Shown here: piece after piece, positions 52,017 through 61,755 of the stretch
How positions within the stretch are numbered: the first letter of the stretch is position 1
Layout of the letters: each line of letters begins with the position of its first letter
Source of the DNA: Pseudomonas sp. GM50
GTDB lineage: Bacteria; Pseudomonadota; Gammaproteobacteria; Pseudomonadales; Pseudomonadaceae
NCBI RefSeq assembly: GCF_000282375.1
Contig: NZ_AKJK01000108.1
Coordinates: 1-64,000, forward strand
DNA length: 64,000 bases
Direction: 5' to 3'
Translations under genes and position numbers: made by a program
The notes under the pieces: generated by a model
The model's database searches: none
Seen by the model: only the letters and a program-made list of their open reading frames with translations
Told to the model about the DNA's origin: nothing

Positions 52017-53663
52017 ATGGACTACGATGTCATCATTGTTGGAATGGGTCCGGTGGGTGCTCTGTGCGCAAATCTGGCCGGCATGTGGGGGCTGAATGCG
52101 CTCGTCGTAGACAAGTCCGAAACGGTGTACACCAATCCCCGGGCCATGGGTTTTGACCATGAAGTGATGCGTGTCTTCGGCAATATTGGCTTGGCCAATG
52201 AGATCGCCGAGCATGTCATGCCTTATCGTCCCTCGGAGTACCGAACCACCGGTTCCCGGCTGATCAAGCGCATCGATGCGGCCAAGCCGCCCTTTGCGCT
52301 GGGGTGGGCGCCTAACTACGTGTTCTCGCAACCACCGGTCGAGCGTGCACTGCGCAGCAAAATTGCCGACTTGAAGTCCGTCACCGTTGAGCTCGGTTCA
52401 GAAGTGCTGTCGGTCGACTCCAGCGGTTCCCAGGCGCAGGTGCGCATTCAAGCCAAAGACGGGATTGAGCGCACGGTCACAGCTGATTATGTATTGGCGT
52501 GCGATGGCGGAACCAGCCCGATCCGTACCCGTCTGGGGCTGAAAATGGAGGACCTCGCGTTCGACGAGCCGTGGCTGGTGGTCGACGTGATCCTCAACGA
52601 AGGGGCGGGCGAGCATCTGCCGAAGACCAACGTGCAGTTTTGCGAGCTGGCCAGGCCGTGCACGTTTGTCGTCGGCCCCGGTAGGCATCGTCGCTGGGAA
52701 TTCATGATCAATCCTGATGAACAGCCTTCGGAAATCTCACAGCCTGAAGCGATCAAGAAACTGATCGCTCGTTGGTTGCCGGAGGGTGACTACCAGCTAT
52801 GGCGCGCCTCTGCGTATAGATTCCACGCGCTGATTCTGGAGCAGTGGAAAGCCGACCGAGTGTTCTTCCTCGGGGACGCGGCCCATATGACGCCGCCGTT
52901 CCTGGCACAAGGCATGTGTCAGGGGATCCGCGATGCGCTGAACCTGGTCTGGAAGCTTGCACTGGTGAAAGGAGGGCTGGCAGCTCCCGCGTTTCTGAAC
53001 ACCTACCAGACCGAGCGAATTCCCCATGTCCGCCAAACCACGATGGCGGCCAAGGAATTTGGTGGGGTGATCTGCGAGCGCGATAGCGAGAAAGCCGCGA
53101 TTCGGGATGCGCGGTTGATCCAGCAGATGACGGAGAACCCTGACGGGATCATCAGGCAATCGCTGATTCCCGGTTTGTCTCAAGGCTTTGTCGCGCAAGT
53201 CGCGCCGGCCGGTGAGCTGTTTCCTCAGCCAATGGTCATCAACCATGCCGGCAAGCAGGCGCTTCTCGATGAATTTACCGGCCAGTCTTTTCGCGTGGTC
53301 ATAGCGCCCGGGTTCGACGCCAGCGCTTTGTTGAGGTGTCTGCACAGCAGTCAATCGCTTAAAGGCTTGCCTATCCATGTCGTGCGGTTGGTCAGCGCTC
53401 AACAGCCAGGGACGCGCACTGCCGATGATTATCAGGAGGTCGATGGCGTACTGGCGCAATGGCTTGAACGTCGAGGCTGCAATGTGGTGATCGTGCGGCC
53501 GGATCACTACGTGTATGGCGGGGCGGTCACGGTGGCCTGGGCGATGGAGTTGCTTGAGGGAATGGAGCTTGCGCTGTGGTGCAAGGAGCCGGAACAGGCT
53601 GCGCAGGTTCATGGCGGTACGTGCGATACGACGATCAGGTTTGCGCAGGCGCTAAGCCAGTAA
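52017..53663 (+). CDS. FAD-dependent monooxygenase (MhpA-type bifunctional hydroxylase)
   Basis: 548 aa. N-terminal FAD loop DVIIVGMGPVGALCANLAGM, DG motif CDGGTSPIRTRLG, and the FAD-ribityl segment RVFFLGDAAHMTPPFLAQGM followed by NLVWKLALV identify the class A flavin hydroxylases; the long C-terminal thioredoxin-like tail is as in MhpA/phenol hydroxylases. The enzyme inserts O2-derived oxygen into an aromatic ring using NAD(P)H. Third of the FAH-VOC-hydroxylase genes, followed by a terminator. Confidence 0.92.
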   Translation: MDYDVIIVGMGPVGALCANLAGMWGLNALVVDKSETVYTNPRAMGFDHEVMRVFGNIGLANEIAEHVMPYRPSEYRTTGSRLIKRIDAAKPPFALGWAPNYVFSQPPVERALRSKIADLKSVTVELGSEVLSVDSSGSQAQVRIQAKDGIERTVTADYVLACDGGTSPIRTRLGLKMEDLAFDEPWLVVDVILNEGAGEHLPKTNVQFCELARPCTFVVGPGRHRRWEFMINPDEQPSEISQPEAIKKLIARWLPEGDYQLWRASAYRFHALILEQWKADRVFFLGDAAHMTPPFLAQGMCQGIRDALNLVWKLALVKGGLAAPAFLNTYQTERIPHVRQTTMAAKEFGGVICERDSEKAAIRDARLIQQMTENPDGIIRQSLIPGLSQGFVAQVAPAGELFPQPMVINHAGKQALLDEFTGQSFRVVIAPGFDASALLRCLHSSQSLKGLPIHVVRLVSAQQPGTRTADDYQEVDGVLAQWLERRGCNVVIVRPDHYVYGGAVTVAWAMELLEGMELALWCKEPEQAAQVHGGTCDTTIRFAQALSQ

Positions 53664-53671
53664 CAGGAATA

Positions 53672-53725
53672 GCCCTTCGCTTCGCACTGTCCACGAAAGC
53701 AGTGACGAGGCGAAGGGCTTTTTTC
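53672..53725 (+). terminator. Terminator after the hydroxylase gene
   Basis: AGCCCTTCGC (53672-53681) pairs with GCGAAGGGCT (53711-53720), with an inner stem, followed by TTTTT. Confidence 0.88.
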
Positions 53726-53753
53726 TGCACATTAACCTGGCACCCCAGATTCC

Positions 53754-53845
53754 CTGTGGGAGCGGGCTTGCTCGCGAAAGCGGTGCGTCAGGCGACATTA
53801 ATGTTGACTGACACTCCCTCTTCGCGAGCAAGCCCGCTCCCACAG
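53754..53845. repeat. REP pair (BIME-like)
   Basis: TGTGGGAGCGGGCTTGCTCG at 53754 and its inverse ending at 53845 enclose about 45 bp. Similar pair at 61656-61740. Confidence 0.88.
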
Positions 53846-53879
53846 GTATTTGCGCTGAGTTCAGTAAATGTGGATTGAT

Positions 53880-54578
53880 TTATTGAAGCGTGGCCTGTTG
53901 GCGTTCGATCGCTTCGACGGTTCGGCCCAGGGTGTCCTGAATGTGATTGCGCAACAGCGTCACGGCTTTCTCGGAGTCACGCGCCAGGGCAGTCTCCATC
54001 AGTTCCTGATGCTCATTGCCCTTGTGTCTTGGGGTGATCCGCTGCTTGGCTGAAAAGCGCCGGTAGCGCTCGGCCCGGTCAAACAGGGAGTCGATCATCT
54101 TCAACATCAGCGGGGAAGGGCAGGCGGCGAACAGTGCAAAGTGGAATGCCTTGTGCCGGGTGGACCATTCATCATCGAGCACGAGCTCACCGCTTCCGAG
54201 TTTTTTCTCGATCAGATTCAAGCGATGAAACGCACCCAGCACGTCGGCTTCCCACGTGTCATCGCCATACTGAATGGCATCCGCCAGCGCCTCGCATTCC
54301 AGCAGACAACGCATCCGCGTGATGTCCCGGAAGTCCGTCGTGGAAATAGGCGCAACCCTGAACCCCTTGTTATCGCTGGCTTCGACAACGCCATCCTGGG
54401 TCAGTCGATTCAGCGCTTCACGAATAGGGGAGCTGCTGAGTCCGTAGGTTTTGGACAGCTCTGCAACTTTGAGTTTTTCGCCGGGGGCCAGCTCACAGCA
54501 AACAATCGCTTTTTTCATCTTTGCCAACGCGACATCGATCAGCGGACTGCTGGGGGAGAGGATCATGGTCGTGGTCAT
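53880..54578 (-). CDS. GntR-family regulator with FCD ligand domain
   Basis: 232 aa. Winged helix VALAKMKKAIVCCELAPGEK, LSKTYGLSSSPIREALNRLT, followed by an FCD all-helical domain whose metal/ligand residues include Asp/His in RHKAFHFALFAACPS and a late His in NEHQELMETAL and NHIQDTLG. Start at 54578 (MTTTMILSP). It probably represses the flanking catabolic genes. The operator pair at 54587-54631 lies immediately upstream of its own start, suggesting autoregulation. Confidence 0.9.
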   Translation of the reverse strand: MTTTMILSPSSPLIDVALAKMKKAIVCCELAPGEKLKVAELSKTYGLSSSPIREALNRLTQDGVVEASDNKGFRVAPISTTDFRDITRMRCLLECEALADAIQYGDDTWEADVLGAFHRLNLIEKKLGSGELVLDDEWSTRHKAFHFALFAACPSPLMLKMIDSLFDRAERYRRFSAKQRITPRHKGNEHQELMETALARDSEKAVTLLRNHIQDTLGRTVEAIERQQATLQ

Positions 54579-54586
54579 CCTGAAAT

Positions 54587-54631
54587 TTTGCACTAAACGG
54601 ATTTTATGCGCAAAAAACAGTTTAGTGCAAA
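54587..54631. promoter_or_regulatory. 12-bp inverted repeat upstream of the GntR gene
   Basis: TTTGCACTAAAC (54587-54598) and GTTTAGTGCAAA (54620-54631) are perfect reverse complements with a 21-bp spacer, which contains ATGCGCAAAAA. Probably the regulator's binding region. Confidence 0.65.
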
Positions 54632-54838
54632 GGATGAATATCGCTTCTTGTGCATGAATTTTCCTTCGTCGCAAGGAGAAAATTTCAGAACAGTCTTCGC
54701 AGCGCTCTAGTCCGGCCCTGAGCCTCCTTCCCTGAAGACGTGGTCAGTCTGCACCACTTCCTCCTCCTGCTACCCATCGCGCCACGCCCATGAACCTGGG
54801 TTCCCGAATCTGCTTGACATTGAATTTGCGCAGGAATA

Positions 54839-54854
54839 TTTTTTGTGCACAAAG
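54839..54854. promoter_or_regulatory. Candidate operator before the DUF1302 gene
   Basis: TTTTTTGTGCACAAAG contains the palindrome TTGTGCACAA. The region 54640-55014 between the regulator and DUF1302 has two further loose copies (CTTGTGCATGAA near 54648; TTTTACGCACAA near 54879) and no gene. Confidence 0.5.
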
Positions 54855-55014
54855 TGATTCGTGGTGCAGCAAAATGTTTTTTACGCACAATGTTTATCGA
54901 GCGTAAAAACGGGCAACGAAGGAGCTCAGAGCGGTACGCAGCACCTAGTGGTATTCGCAGCCGATGTTGCGAGTGGATGACCTTTTACAAAAACAAAAAA
55001 ACAGGAACATCTCC

Positions 55015-56667
55015 ATGAAAATAGCCAACCAGCGGCTCTGCCCGTTGCCGGTTTCCAGCCTCGTTTGCGCAGTCAGCGCAACGGTCCTGCTGAGCCTCTC
55101 GACGCCATCGCAAGCCTTCCAGATCGACACCGGCAATCCCGATCTTTCGGCGAGTTGGGACAATACGATCAAGTACAGCAACGCCTGGCGCGTGAATAAG
55201 CTCGATCACAAGGTTGCGGTCGGTCCGGGCACGGCCAACAGCAATCCCAACCTGGACGATGGCGACCGCAATTTCGATCGCGGGCTCATTTCCAATCGCC
55301 TGGATCTGCTGTCCGAATTCGACATCAAGTACAAAGACGTCGGTGCCCGTCTCAGCGCGGCGTCCTGGTACGACAATGTCTACAGCCACGACAACGATAA
55401 CGACTCACCCGGCACCGCCAACTCCGTAAGCGTCGATCACGATGAGTTCACCAGCGACACCCGGCGCATCCACGGACAGCGCACTGAAATCCTCGATGCC
55501 TTTGTCTACGGCTCAAAGGAAATCGGCACCACCTCGTTGTCCGGGCGCCTGGGGCAGTTCACGCAGATCTACGGTGAAAGTCTTTTCTTCGGGGCCAACG
55601 GCATTGCCAATGCACAGTCCACCGTCGATCTGGTGAAGCTGCAGTCGGTGCCAGGCTCCCAGTTCAAAGAGATTCTGATGCCGACCAAACAGGTCTCGGG
55701 TAACTGGCAACTGAACGATACGGTCAGCGTCGGCGCCTACTACCAGTTCGAGTGGAACAAGACTCGCCTTCCCGCAGCAGGCAGCTACTTCAGTGGTGCG
55801 GACTTTGTGGGTGAGGGCGGGGAACGGGTGTTCTTCCCGACCGGCGAACTACGCCACGGCAAGGACAAGGATGCCAGGGATTCCGGACAGTTCGGCGCGC
55901 AGCTGAAGTTCGCCGTCGAGGACTGGGAGTTCGGCCTGTACGCCGCGAAATATCACGAAAAGACCCCGGTGTTTTACTTCCGTCCGGCCGCGCTGGTCCC
56001 CGGTGCTGATGACACGTTCATCAACGTTTATCCCGAGGACGTCAAAGTGTTCGGGGCAAGTTTCAGCACCTTGGTGGGCGAAGCCAACATTGCCGGCGAA
56101 ACCTCGATCAGGCTCGATACGCCGCTCGCGGGCGTCGGCGGAACGATCATTACCGGTATGGATGCCGACAACGATTCGAACCCGGCGTACCCCATTGGCC
56201 GGTCGTGGCATGCCCAGGTGTCGATGGTCAATGTCTACGGTGGATCCGCGCTGTGGGACGGTGCTTCGCTCGTCGGTGAACTGGCGTTCAACCGTCGTTT
56301 GAGCGTGACCAAAAATGCCGATCAGCTGGACCCCAACACCACGCGCGATGCGTTCGCACTGCGCTTCACCTTCGAACCGCAGTACTTCCAGGTTTTCCCC
56401 GGCATCGACGTTCAAGCCCCGATCACCGTGGGTTACAACCCGTCCGGGCGCTCTTCCGTCACGCCTCAGGCATTCGGCCCGGAACATGGCGGCGATCTGA
56501 CCTTGGGTCTCAAGGCCGATTACAAGAAGCAGTGGTATGCCTCGCTGACCTACACCAACTTCTTCGGAGAGGCCGGGCCGGTCATCAACTCCGCTAACTC
56601 ATTCACCTACCAGCAAAACATGAAAGACCGGGATTTCGTGGCGTTTTCGATCCAGCGAACCTTTTAA
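55015..56667 (+). CDS. DUF1302 outer-membrane protein
   Basis: 550 aa. Signal peptide to about residue 36 (LLSLSTPSQAF), then a large beta-rich body with repeated aromatic-ended strands (QLNDTVSVGAYYQFEWNKTR, WEFGLYAAKYHEKTPVFYF) and a C-terminal Phe (SIQRTF) as expected of an outer-membrane barrel. DUF1302 proteins accompany DUF1329, YCF48-like and MMPL proteins in degradation of sterols, alkanes or other hydrophobic compounds. First gene of that four-gene set here. Confidence 0.9.
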   Translation: MKIANQRLCPLPVSSLVCAVSATVLLSLSTPSQAFQIDTGNPDLSASWDNTIKYSNAWRVNKLDHKVAVGPGTANSNPNLDDGDRNFDRGLISNRLDLLSEFDIKYKDVGARLSAASWYDNVYSHDNDNDSPGTANSVSVDHDEFTSDTRRIHGQRTEILDAFVYGSKEIGTTSLSGRLGQFTQIYGESLFFGANGIANAQSTVDLVKLQSVPGSQFKEILMPTKQVSGNWQLNDTVSVGAYYQFEWNKTRLPAAGSYFSGADFVGEGGERVFFPTGELRHGKDKDARDSGQFGAQLKFAVEDWEFGLYAAKYHEKTPVFYFRPAALVPGADDTFINVYPEDVKVFGASFSTLVGEANIAGETSIRLDTPLAGVGGTIITGMDADNDSNPAYPIGRSWHAQVSMVNVYGGSALWDGASLVGELAFNRRLSVTKNADQLDPNTTRDAFALRFTFEPQYFQVFPGIDVQAPITVGYNPSGRSSVTPQAFGPEHGGDLTLGLKADYKKQWYASLTYTNFFGEAGPVINSANSFTYQQNMKDRDFVAFSIQRTF

Positions 56668-56691
56668 GCAAAGAACAGGCGGGCCCTGATA

Positions 56692-58044
56692 ATGACAAAA
56701 ATTAAACTGCTGTTGCTTTCCACCCTGTCGATTTCAATCTGTGCCAGCACTGCATTCGCGGCGGTGAGCCCTGATGAGGCGGCGAAGCTCAAAACTACGT
56801 TGACGCCCATGGGCGCCGAAAAGGCCGGCAATGCCGATGGCTCCATTCCCGCCTGGACCGGCGGGCTGACCAAAGAGGTAGCCGGGGCAAAATCGGGCGA
56901 TATGCCGGTCGATCCGTTTCCGGGTGAGAAGCCGGTGCTGCAGATCACTGCGAAGAACGCGGCGCAGTACGCGGACAAGTTGAACGAAGGCACAAAAGCC
57001 TTGCTGGCGAAATACCCCGACACCTTCCATCTCGATGTGTACCCGACCCATCGCACCGCCGCGGCACCGGACAGCGTTTATCAAAACACCTTCGCCAACG
57101 CGACCCGTTGCAAGACCACCAGTAATGGCCTGTCCGTCGAGGGCTGCTACGGCGGTATCCCGTTCCCGATTCCGAAAACCGGCAACGAGGTCATCTGGAA
57201 TTTCCTGCTGCGGGTCGAGGCCGAATCCATTCAGATGGGCTATGCCAACATCATCGGCAATGCTGACGGAACCCGGACGCTGGCCAGCCGTGGCGTCGAG
57301 AACTGGCAGTACCCGTATTACTTCAAGGACGGGGCCGTGGACAAGTGGTCGGGGCAGTATGCGCTGCTGCGATTCTTGACTAATGAACCACCGTTCAAGG
57401 CCGGCGAGTCGCTGGTGACGCACGACAGCGTCAACGCCCAGGAACCACGGGAAGCCTGGCAATACCTGGTCGGCCAGCGTCGCGTGCGCCGCGCGCCTAC
57501 CGTGGGTTATGACACCCCGGACTTCGTTGCCTCGGGCGCCAATTACTTCGACGAGGTGCATGGCTTCATCGGCCATCCGGATCGCTATGACTGGAAACTG
57601 GTCGGCAAAAAAGAGCTGTACATCCCTTACAACGACAACAAATTCAACGCCGAAAAACGCGACGACGCCTTTATGGCGAACCATCTCAATTCGGACAAAG
57701 TGCGCTGGGAGCTGCATCGCGTCTGGGAGCTGGAAGCCACTGTCGCCTCGGGCAAACGTCACGCCGTTCCCAAGCGCAAATTCTTCATCGATGAAGACAG
57801 CTGGACGGTCTCGCTGGTCGATGGCTACGACGCCGAGGGCAAACTGTGGCGCGTGTCCCAGGTGCTGCCATTCGTTGTTCCCTCCATTCCGGCGGTGGTG
57901 GTGAAACCGGTGGTGATCTACAACCTGCAAGCCAAGACCTACAGCGTGGTGCAAAGCCTGAACGGCGAAACCTATAGCGTTATCCCGCGCAAACCCGAGA
58001 ACTTCTTTACCGGTAACTCGGTAGCGTCCGGGTCGGTGCGCTGA
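56692..58044 (+). CDS. DUF1329 periplasmic protein
   Basis: 450 aa with a signal peptide (ISICASTAFAAV) and the DUF1329 signature pattern (LTPMGAEKAGNADGSIPAWT, KDGAVDKWSGQYALLRFLTN, RRVRRAPTVGYDTPDF). The fold resembles lipoprotein carriers of the LolA/LolB superfamily, which suggests carrying a hydrophobic ligand across the periplasm (inference). 24 bp after DUF1302. Confidence 0.9.
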   Translation: MTKIKLLLLSTLSISICASTAFAAVSPDEAAKLKTTLTPMGAEKAGNADGSIPAWTGGLTKEVAGAKSGDMPVDPFPGEKPVLQITAKNAAQYADKLNEGTKALLAKYPDTFHLDVYPTHRTAAAPDSVYQNTFANATRCKTTSNGLSVEGCYGGIPFPIPKTGNEVIWNFLLRVEAESIQMGYANIIGNADGTRTLASRGVENWQYPYYFKDGAVDKWSGQYALLRFLTNEPPFKAGESLVTHDSVNAQEPREAWQYLVGQRRVRRAPTVGYDTPDFVASGANYFDEVHGFIGHPDRYDWKLVGKKELYIPYNDNKFNAEKRDDAFMANHLNSDKVRWELHRVWELEATVASGKRHAVPKRKFFIDEDSWTVSLVDGYDAEGKLWRVSQVLPFVVPSIPAVVVKPVVIYNLQAKTYSVVQSLNGETYSVIPRKPENFFTGNSVASGSVR

Positions 58045-58132
58045 GCCTCGCAACAGCGTATTCAAACTTGTGTTCCAGGGGCGCGGTGTCACTGACATCG
58101 CGGCCGTTGAACCGCATCATCGAGGCTCGCCA

Positions 58133-59230
58133 ATGCGTACTCAAACACCCAGGCTTGTACATAAATATCCGCTCAAAGCGTTGATGTTGAGCGTGTCGAT
58201 CATGACGGCGCTCACCGGCACGGCTGGGGCGGCACAACCCGATGGATTGCCGGTGACGCCTGCGATCACCAGCGCCATGGCCGCCCAATCGGTCATGTTG
58301 AGTGTTGCGCGGGCAGGGCAACGACTGGTGGCCGTCGGCGAAAGAGGGTTCATCATTGTCTCTGACGACAATGGCACGACCTGGAAGCAAGTCAGCTCCC
58401 CGGTCAGCATGACGCTGGTCAAGGTTCGCTTCATTGATGAGCGCCAAGGGTGGGCGGTCGGGCATGCCGGGGTTGTCTTGCACAGCCAGGACGGTGGTCT
58501 GAGCTGGAGCAAACAGCTGGATGGCGTCCAGGCGGCCGAGATCGAATTGCAGGAAGCCAAGCGCGGCACCGATGAACAACTGGCTCAAGCACAGCAACTG
58601 GTCGATGACGGCCCCGACAAACCGTTTCTGGATGTGCTGTTTCTGGACGCCAGAAACGGCTGGGTGGTGGGCGCTTATGGCCTCGCGTTTGTCACCCATG
58701 ACGGCGGGCTGAGCTGGCAATCCATCCGTTCCCGTCTCGATAACCCGAACGGCTTGCATCTCTACAGCATCGAGCGGATGGGGGCAGATCTGTTCGTCGC
58801 CGGAGAGCAGGGCACGCTGTTGCGCTCAAGTGACGAGGGACAAACCTTCGAGGCGCTGGCATCGCCTTATGAGGGCACGACCTTCGGGCTTCAGGCGACC
58901 GGTAGCGGTTCGATTCTGGCGTTCGGACTTCGAGGCAAAGCCTTCGAGTCCGGGGATCGCGGCGCTACCTGGCAACCCCTCGACACGTTGCAGCCCGTCA
59001 CATTGACCAGCGGCCTGCGGCTTGACGATGGCTCGGTACTCCTCGCCGATGAGTCGGGCAGAGTGCTGCGCTTTGCCGACGGCGATAGCAAAGCCGTTGT
59101 CCTGCAGATACCCAAAACCAGTTACTTCACAGGCATGGCGCAAGCCGCGAACGGTGACCTGATCATCAGTAGCGCGCGCGGCATGCTGTCGTCCGCGTTG
59201 GCAGTCGAATCGCCGGAGCACGATCAATGA
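58133..59230 (+). CDS. YCF48/BNR-type beta-propeller protein
   Basis: 365 aa. Signal peptide (MTALTGTAGAA) and repeats of the type 'DGGLSWxxQ' (SDDNGTTWKQVSSP, SQDGGLSWSKQLDG, THDGGLSWQSIRSR, SGDRGATWQPLDT), i.e. Asp-box blades of a propeller as in photosystem-II assembly factor YCF48. In this gene set it is likely an exported assembly or binding partner of the MMPL pump. It overlaps the MMPL gene by 4 bp. Confidence 0.9.
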   Translation: MRTQTPRLVHKYPLKALMLSVSIMTALTGTAGAAQPDGLPVTPAITSAMAAQSVMLSVARAGQRLVAVGERGFIIVSDDNGTTWKQVSSPVSMTLVKVRFIDERQGWAVGHAGVVLHSQDGGLSWSKQLDGVQAAEIELQEAKRGTDEQLAQAQQLVDDGPDKPFLDVLFLDARNGWVVGAYGLAFVTHDGGLSWQSIRSRLDNPNGLHLYSIERMGADLFVAGEQGTLLRSSDEGQTFEALASPYEGTTFGLQATGSGSILAFGLRGKAFESGDRGATWQPLDTLQPVTLTSGLRLDDGSVLLADESGRVLRFADGDSKAVVLQIPKTSYFTGMAQAANGDLIISSARGMLSSALAVESPEHDQ

Positions 59231-61629
59231 ACAGCTTTACTCGTTCTGCCGAGCCTCTCATCGTCCCTGAGCCGGATGTATTCGATCCTTCCTCCGGCAC
59301 GCTGGTTGAACGGCTGTTGTTCAATCATCGCAGCATCGTCTTGAGCATCTGCGTGTTGCTTAGCCTGGTGCTCGGCTATCAGGCGTTGAGTTTGAAGCTC
59401 AATGCCGCCTTCGAAAAAATGATCCCGACCGATCATCCGTATGTGCAGAACTACCTGAAAAATCGTGGCCAGTTGGGCGAGGGTGGCAACACCTTGCGGA
59501 TTGCGATCGAGGCCAAACACGGCAGCATTTTTGATGGCACCTACCTTGAGACGGTCAAGAAAATCAACGATGAGGTGTTTTTGCTCCCCGGTGTCGACCG
59601 GTCTTACATGAAGTCCCTGTGGACCCCGGCGACCCGCTGGATCGGCGTAACAGAGGAGGGGTTCGACGGCGGGCCGGTGATACCGGACGATTACGACGGC
59701 TCTGCCAAAAGCCTGGATCAGGTGCGGCAGAACGTTGAGCGATCGGGAGAGGTGGGGCGGCTCGTCGCCTCCAATTTCAAGTCCAGCATCGTGCTGTTAC
59801 CGCTTCAGGAAACCGCCTCCGACGACGGTCAGCCACTCGACTACAACGCGCTTTCAAGCCGGCTGGAGCAGATTCGCGCGCAATACGAAACCGACAACAT
59901 CAAAATCCATATCACCGGCTTTGCCAAAGTCGTCGGCGATTTGATTGACGGCATGCGCCAGATGCAGCTGTTCTTCGCCGCGACGCTGGTGATGTGCGGC
60001 ATCGTGCTGTTCTGGTACACCCGTTGTGTGCGTAGCACGTTGCTGGTGCTGCTGTGCTCGATCATTGCTGTTGTCTGGCTGCTGGGATTGCTCCCCACCC
60101 TGGGCTTTGATCTCGATCCGTATTCGATCCTGGTGCCGTTCCTGGTGTTTGCGATCGGGTTGAGCCATGGTGCGCAGAAAATGAACGGCATCATGCAAGA
60201 CATCGGGCGCGGTGCCGACAAGCTGGTGGCGGCACGCTTCACCTTTCGCCGGCTGTTCTTGACCGGTCTGATGGCGCTGGTGGCAGACGCCGTGGGTTTC
60301 GCCGTGCTGATGATCATCAAGATTCCGGTGATTCAGGATCTCGCGGTCACTGCGACGATGGGTGTGCTGGCGCTGATCTTCACCAACCTGATTTTGTTGC
60401 CGATTCTGTTGTCGTACACCGGTGTCAGCAAAGCGGCGGCGCAGCGTGAAGCGGCTAACGACAAATTCTCGAAACTGGATGCCCATCACGCCCGGCATCC
60501 GTTTTGGGCGTTTCTGGATCGCTTCACCGAACGCAAATGGGCGAGCGGTGCAATCATCGTCGCCCTGATGCTCGGGGTGGCGGGGTTTGCCGTCAGCCTG
60601 CAGGTGAAGATCGGTGACTTGAATCCCGGGGCACCGGAACTGCGTCCGGAGTCGCGCTACAACAGCGACAATCGCTTCATGGTCAGCAACTTTTCCGCCA
60701 GCAGCGACAAGTATGTGGTGATGGTGAAAACGCCCCAATACTACTGCGCCAACTACCAGACACTGGTGTCCGTCGATGCCTTGGAAGCGCAGCTTCAGCA
60801 GTTGCCGGGCGTGGTCTCGACGACGTCATTGGCGGCACTGAGCAAGCAGGCCGCGGCGGGCATGAACGAAGGCAGCATGACCTGGTATGAGATACCCCGT
60901 AACCAGGGGCTGTTGAACGCAATCATCACCCGCGCGCCGCGAGAGTTGTTCAACCAGAACTGCGACCTGCTGACGGTGTACGTCTACCTCAAGGACCACA
61001 AGGCTGACACGCTCACCAGTGTGGTCCAGACCGTCGAACAGTTTGCGGCGATCCATAACACCGATCAGATCCAGTTCCTCAATGCCGCGGGCAACGCCGG
61101 TATAGAAGCGGCCACCAATATCGTGGTGAAGCGTTCGAACGTGCAGATGCTGTTCATGGTGTACGCGGCTGTCATCGCCCTGTGCTTCATCACCTTCAGG
61201 TCATGGCGAGCGGTGGTGTGTACGGTGTTGCCATTGATGCTGACTTCGATTTTGTGCGAAGCCTTGATGGTGGGCCTGAACATCGGTGTCAAAGTGGCAA
61301 CCCTGCCGGTGATCGCACTGGGTGTCGGCATCGGGGTTGACTACGCGCTGTACATACTCAGCGTGACACTCACCAACCTGCGCAACGGCTCAAGCTTGTC
61401 CGATGCCTATTACCTTGCGCTTCTTTCTACAGGCAAAGTGGTCGTCATGACCGGCATCACGTTGGGTGTCGCGGTGACGACCTGGGTACTGTCACCCATC
61501 AAGTTCCAGGCCGACATGGGCATTCTGTTGGGCTTCATGTTCATCTGGAACATGGTGGGGGCGTTGGTGCTGGTTCCGGCACTCGGACACTTCCTGCTCA
61601 AGCCAAAGCCACTGCCTGTGGCTGCGTGA
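59227..61629 (+). CDS. MMPL/RND-family transporter
   Basis: 800-aa inner-membrane pump, about 12 helices in two halves with large periplasmic loops. Helix 4-like motif FAIGLSHGAQKMNGIM and the second-half GVGIGVDYALYILSVTLTNL carry the charged residues expected for proton coupling in the MMPL/sterol-sensing group. Starts in the stop of the YCF48 gene (ATGA). Likely moves a hydrophobic substrate or its product across the membrane together with the DUF1302/DUF1329 proteins. Confidence 0.92.
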   Translation: MNSFTRSAEPLIVPEPDVFDPSSGTLVERLLFNHRSIVLSICVLLSLVLGYQALSLKLNAAFEKMIPTDHPYVQNYLKNRGQLGEGGNTLRIAIEAKHGSIFDGTYLETVKKINDEVFLLPGVDRSYMKSLWTPATRWIGVTEEGFDGGPVIPDDYDGSAKSLDQVRQNVERSGEVGRLVASNFKSSIVLLPLQETASDDGQPLDYNALSSRLEQIRAQYETDNIKIHITGFAKVVGDLIDGMRQMQLFFAATLVMCGIVLFWYTRCVRSTLLVLLCSIIAVVWLLGLLPTLGFDLDPYSILVPFLVFAIGLSHGAQKMNGIMQDIGRGADKLVAARFTFRRLFLTGLMALVADAVGFAVLMIIKIPVIQDLAVTATMGVLALIFTNLILLPILLSYTGVSKAAAQREAANDKFSKLDAHHARHPFWAFLDRFTERKWASGAIIVALMLGVAGFAVSLQVKIGDLNPGAPELRPESRYNSDNRFMVSNFSASSDKYVVMVKTPQYYCANYQTLVSVDALEAQLQQLPGVVSTTSLAALSKQAAAGMNEGSMTWYEIPRNQGLLNAIITRAPRELFNQNCDLLTVYVYLKDHKADTLTSVVQTVEQFAAIHNTDQIQFLNAAGNAGIEAATNIVVKRSNVQMLFMVYAAVIALCFITFRSWRAVVCTVLPLMLTSILCEALMVGLNIGVKVATLPVIALGVGIGVDYALYILSVTLTNLRNGSSLSDAYYLALLSTGKVVVMTGITLGVAVTTWVLSPIKFQADMGILLGFMFIWNMVGALVLVPALGHFLLKPKPLPVAA

Positions 61630-61655
61630 AAAGTCCTGGGGAGCGGGCAGGGCCT

Positions 61656-61740
61656 GTGGGAGCGGGCTTGCTCGCGAAGGCGGTGTGTCAGGCGACATCA
61701 AGGGGGCCTGTGCCGCCGTCTTCGCGAGCAAGCCCGGCTG
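61656..61740. repeat. REP pair (BIME-like)
   Basis: TGTGGGAGCGGGCTTGCTCG followed about 45 bp later by CTTCGCGAGCAAGCCCGGCT, an imperfect inverse. It lies between convergent genes. Confidence 0.85.
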
Positions 61741-61755
61741 CGTGCGCTTATTGGT

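Noticed and set aside
56734..58098. 454-codon leftward open frame opposite DUF1329
   Set aside because: Shadow frame with no domain and no start signals; DUF1329 is convincing on the plus strand.
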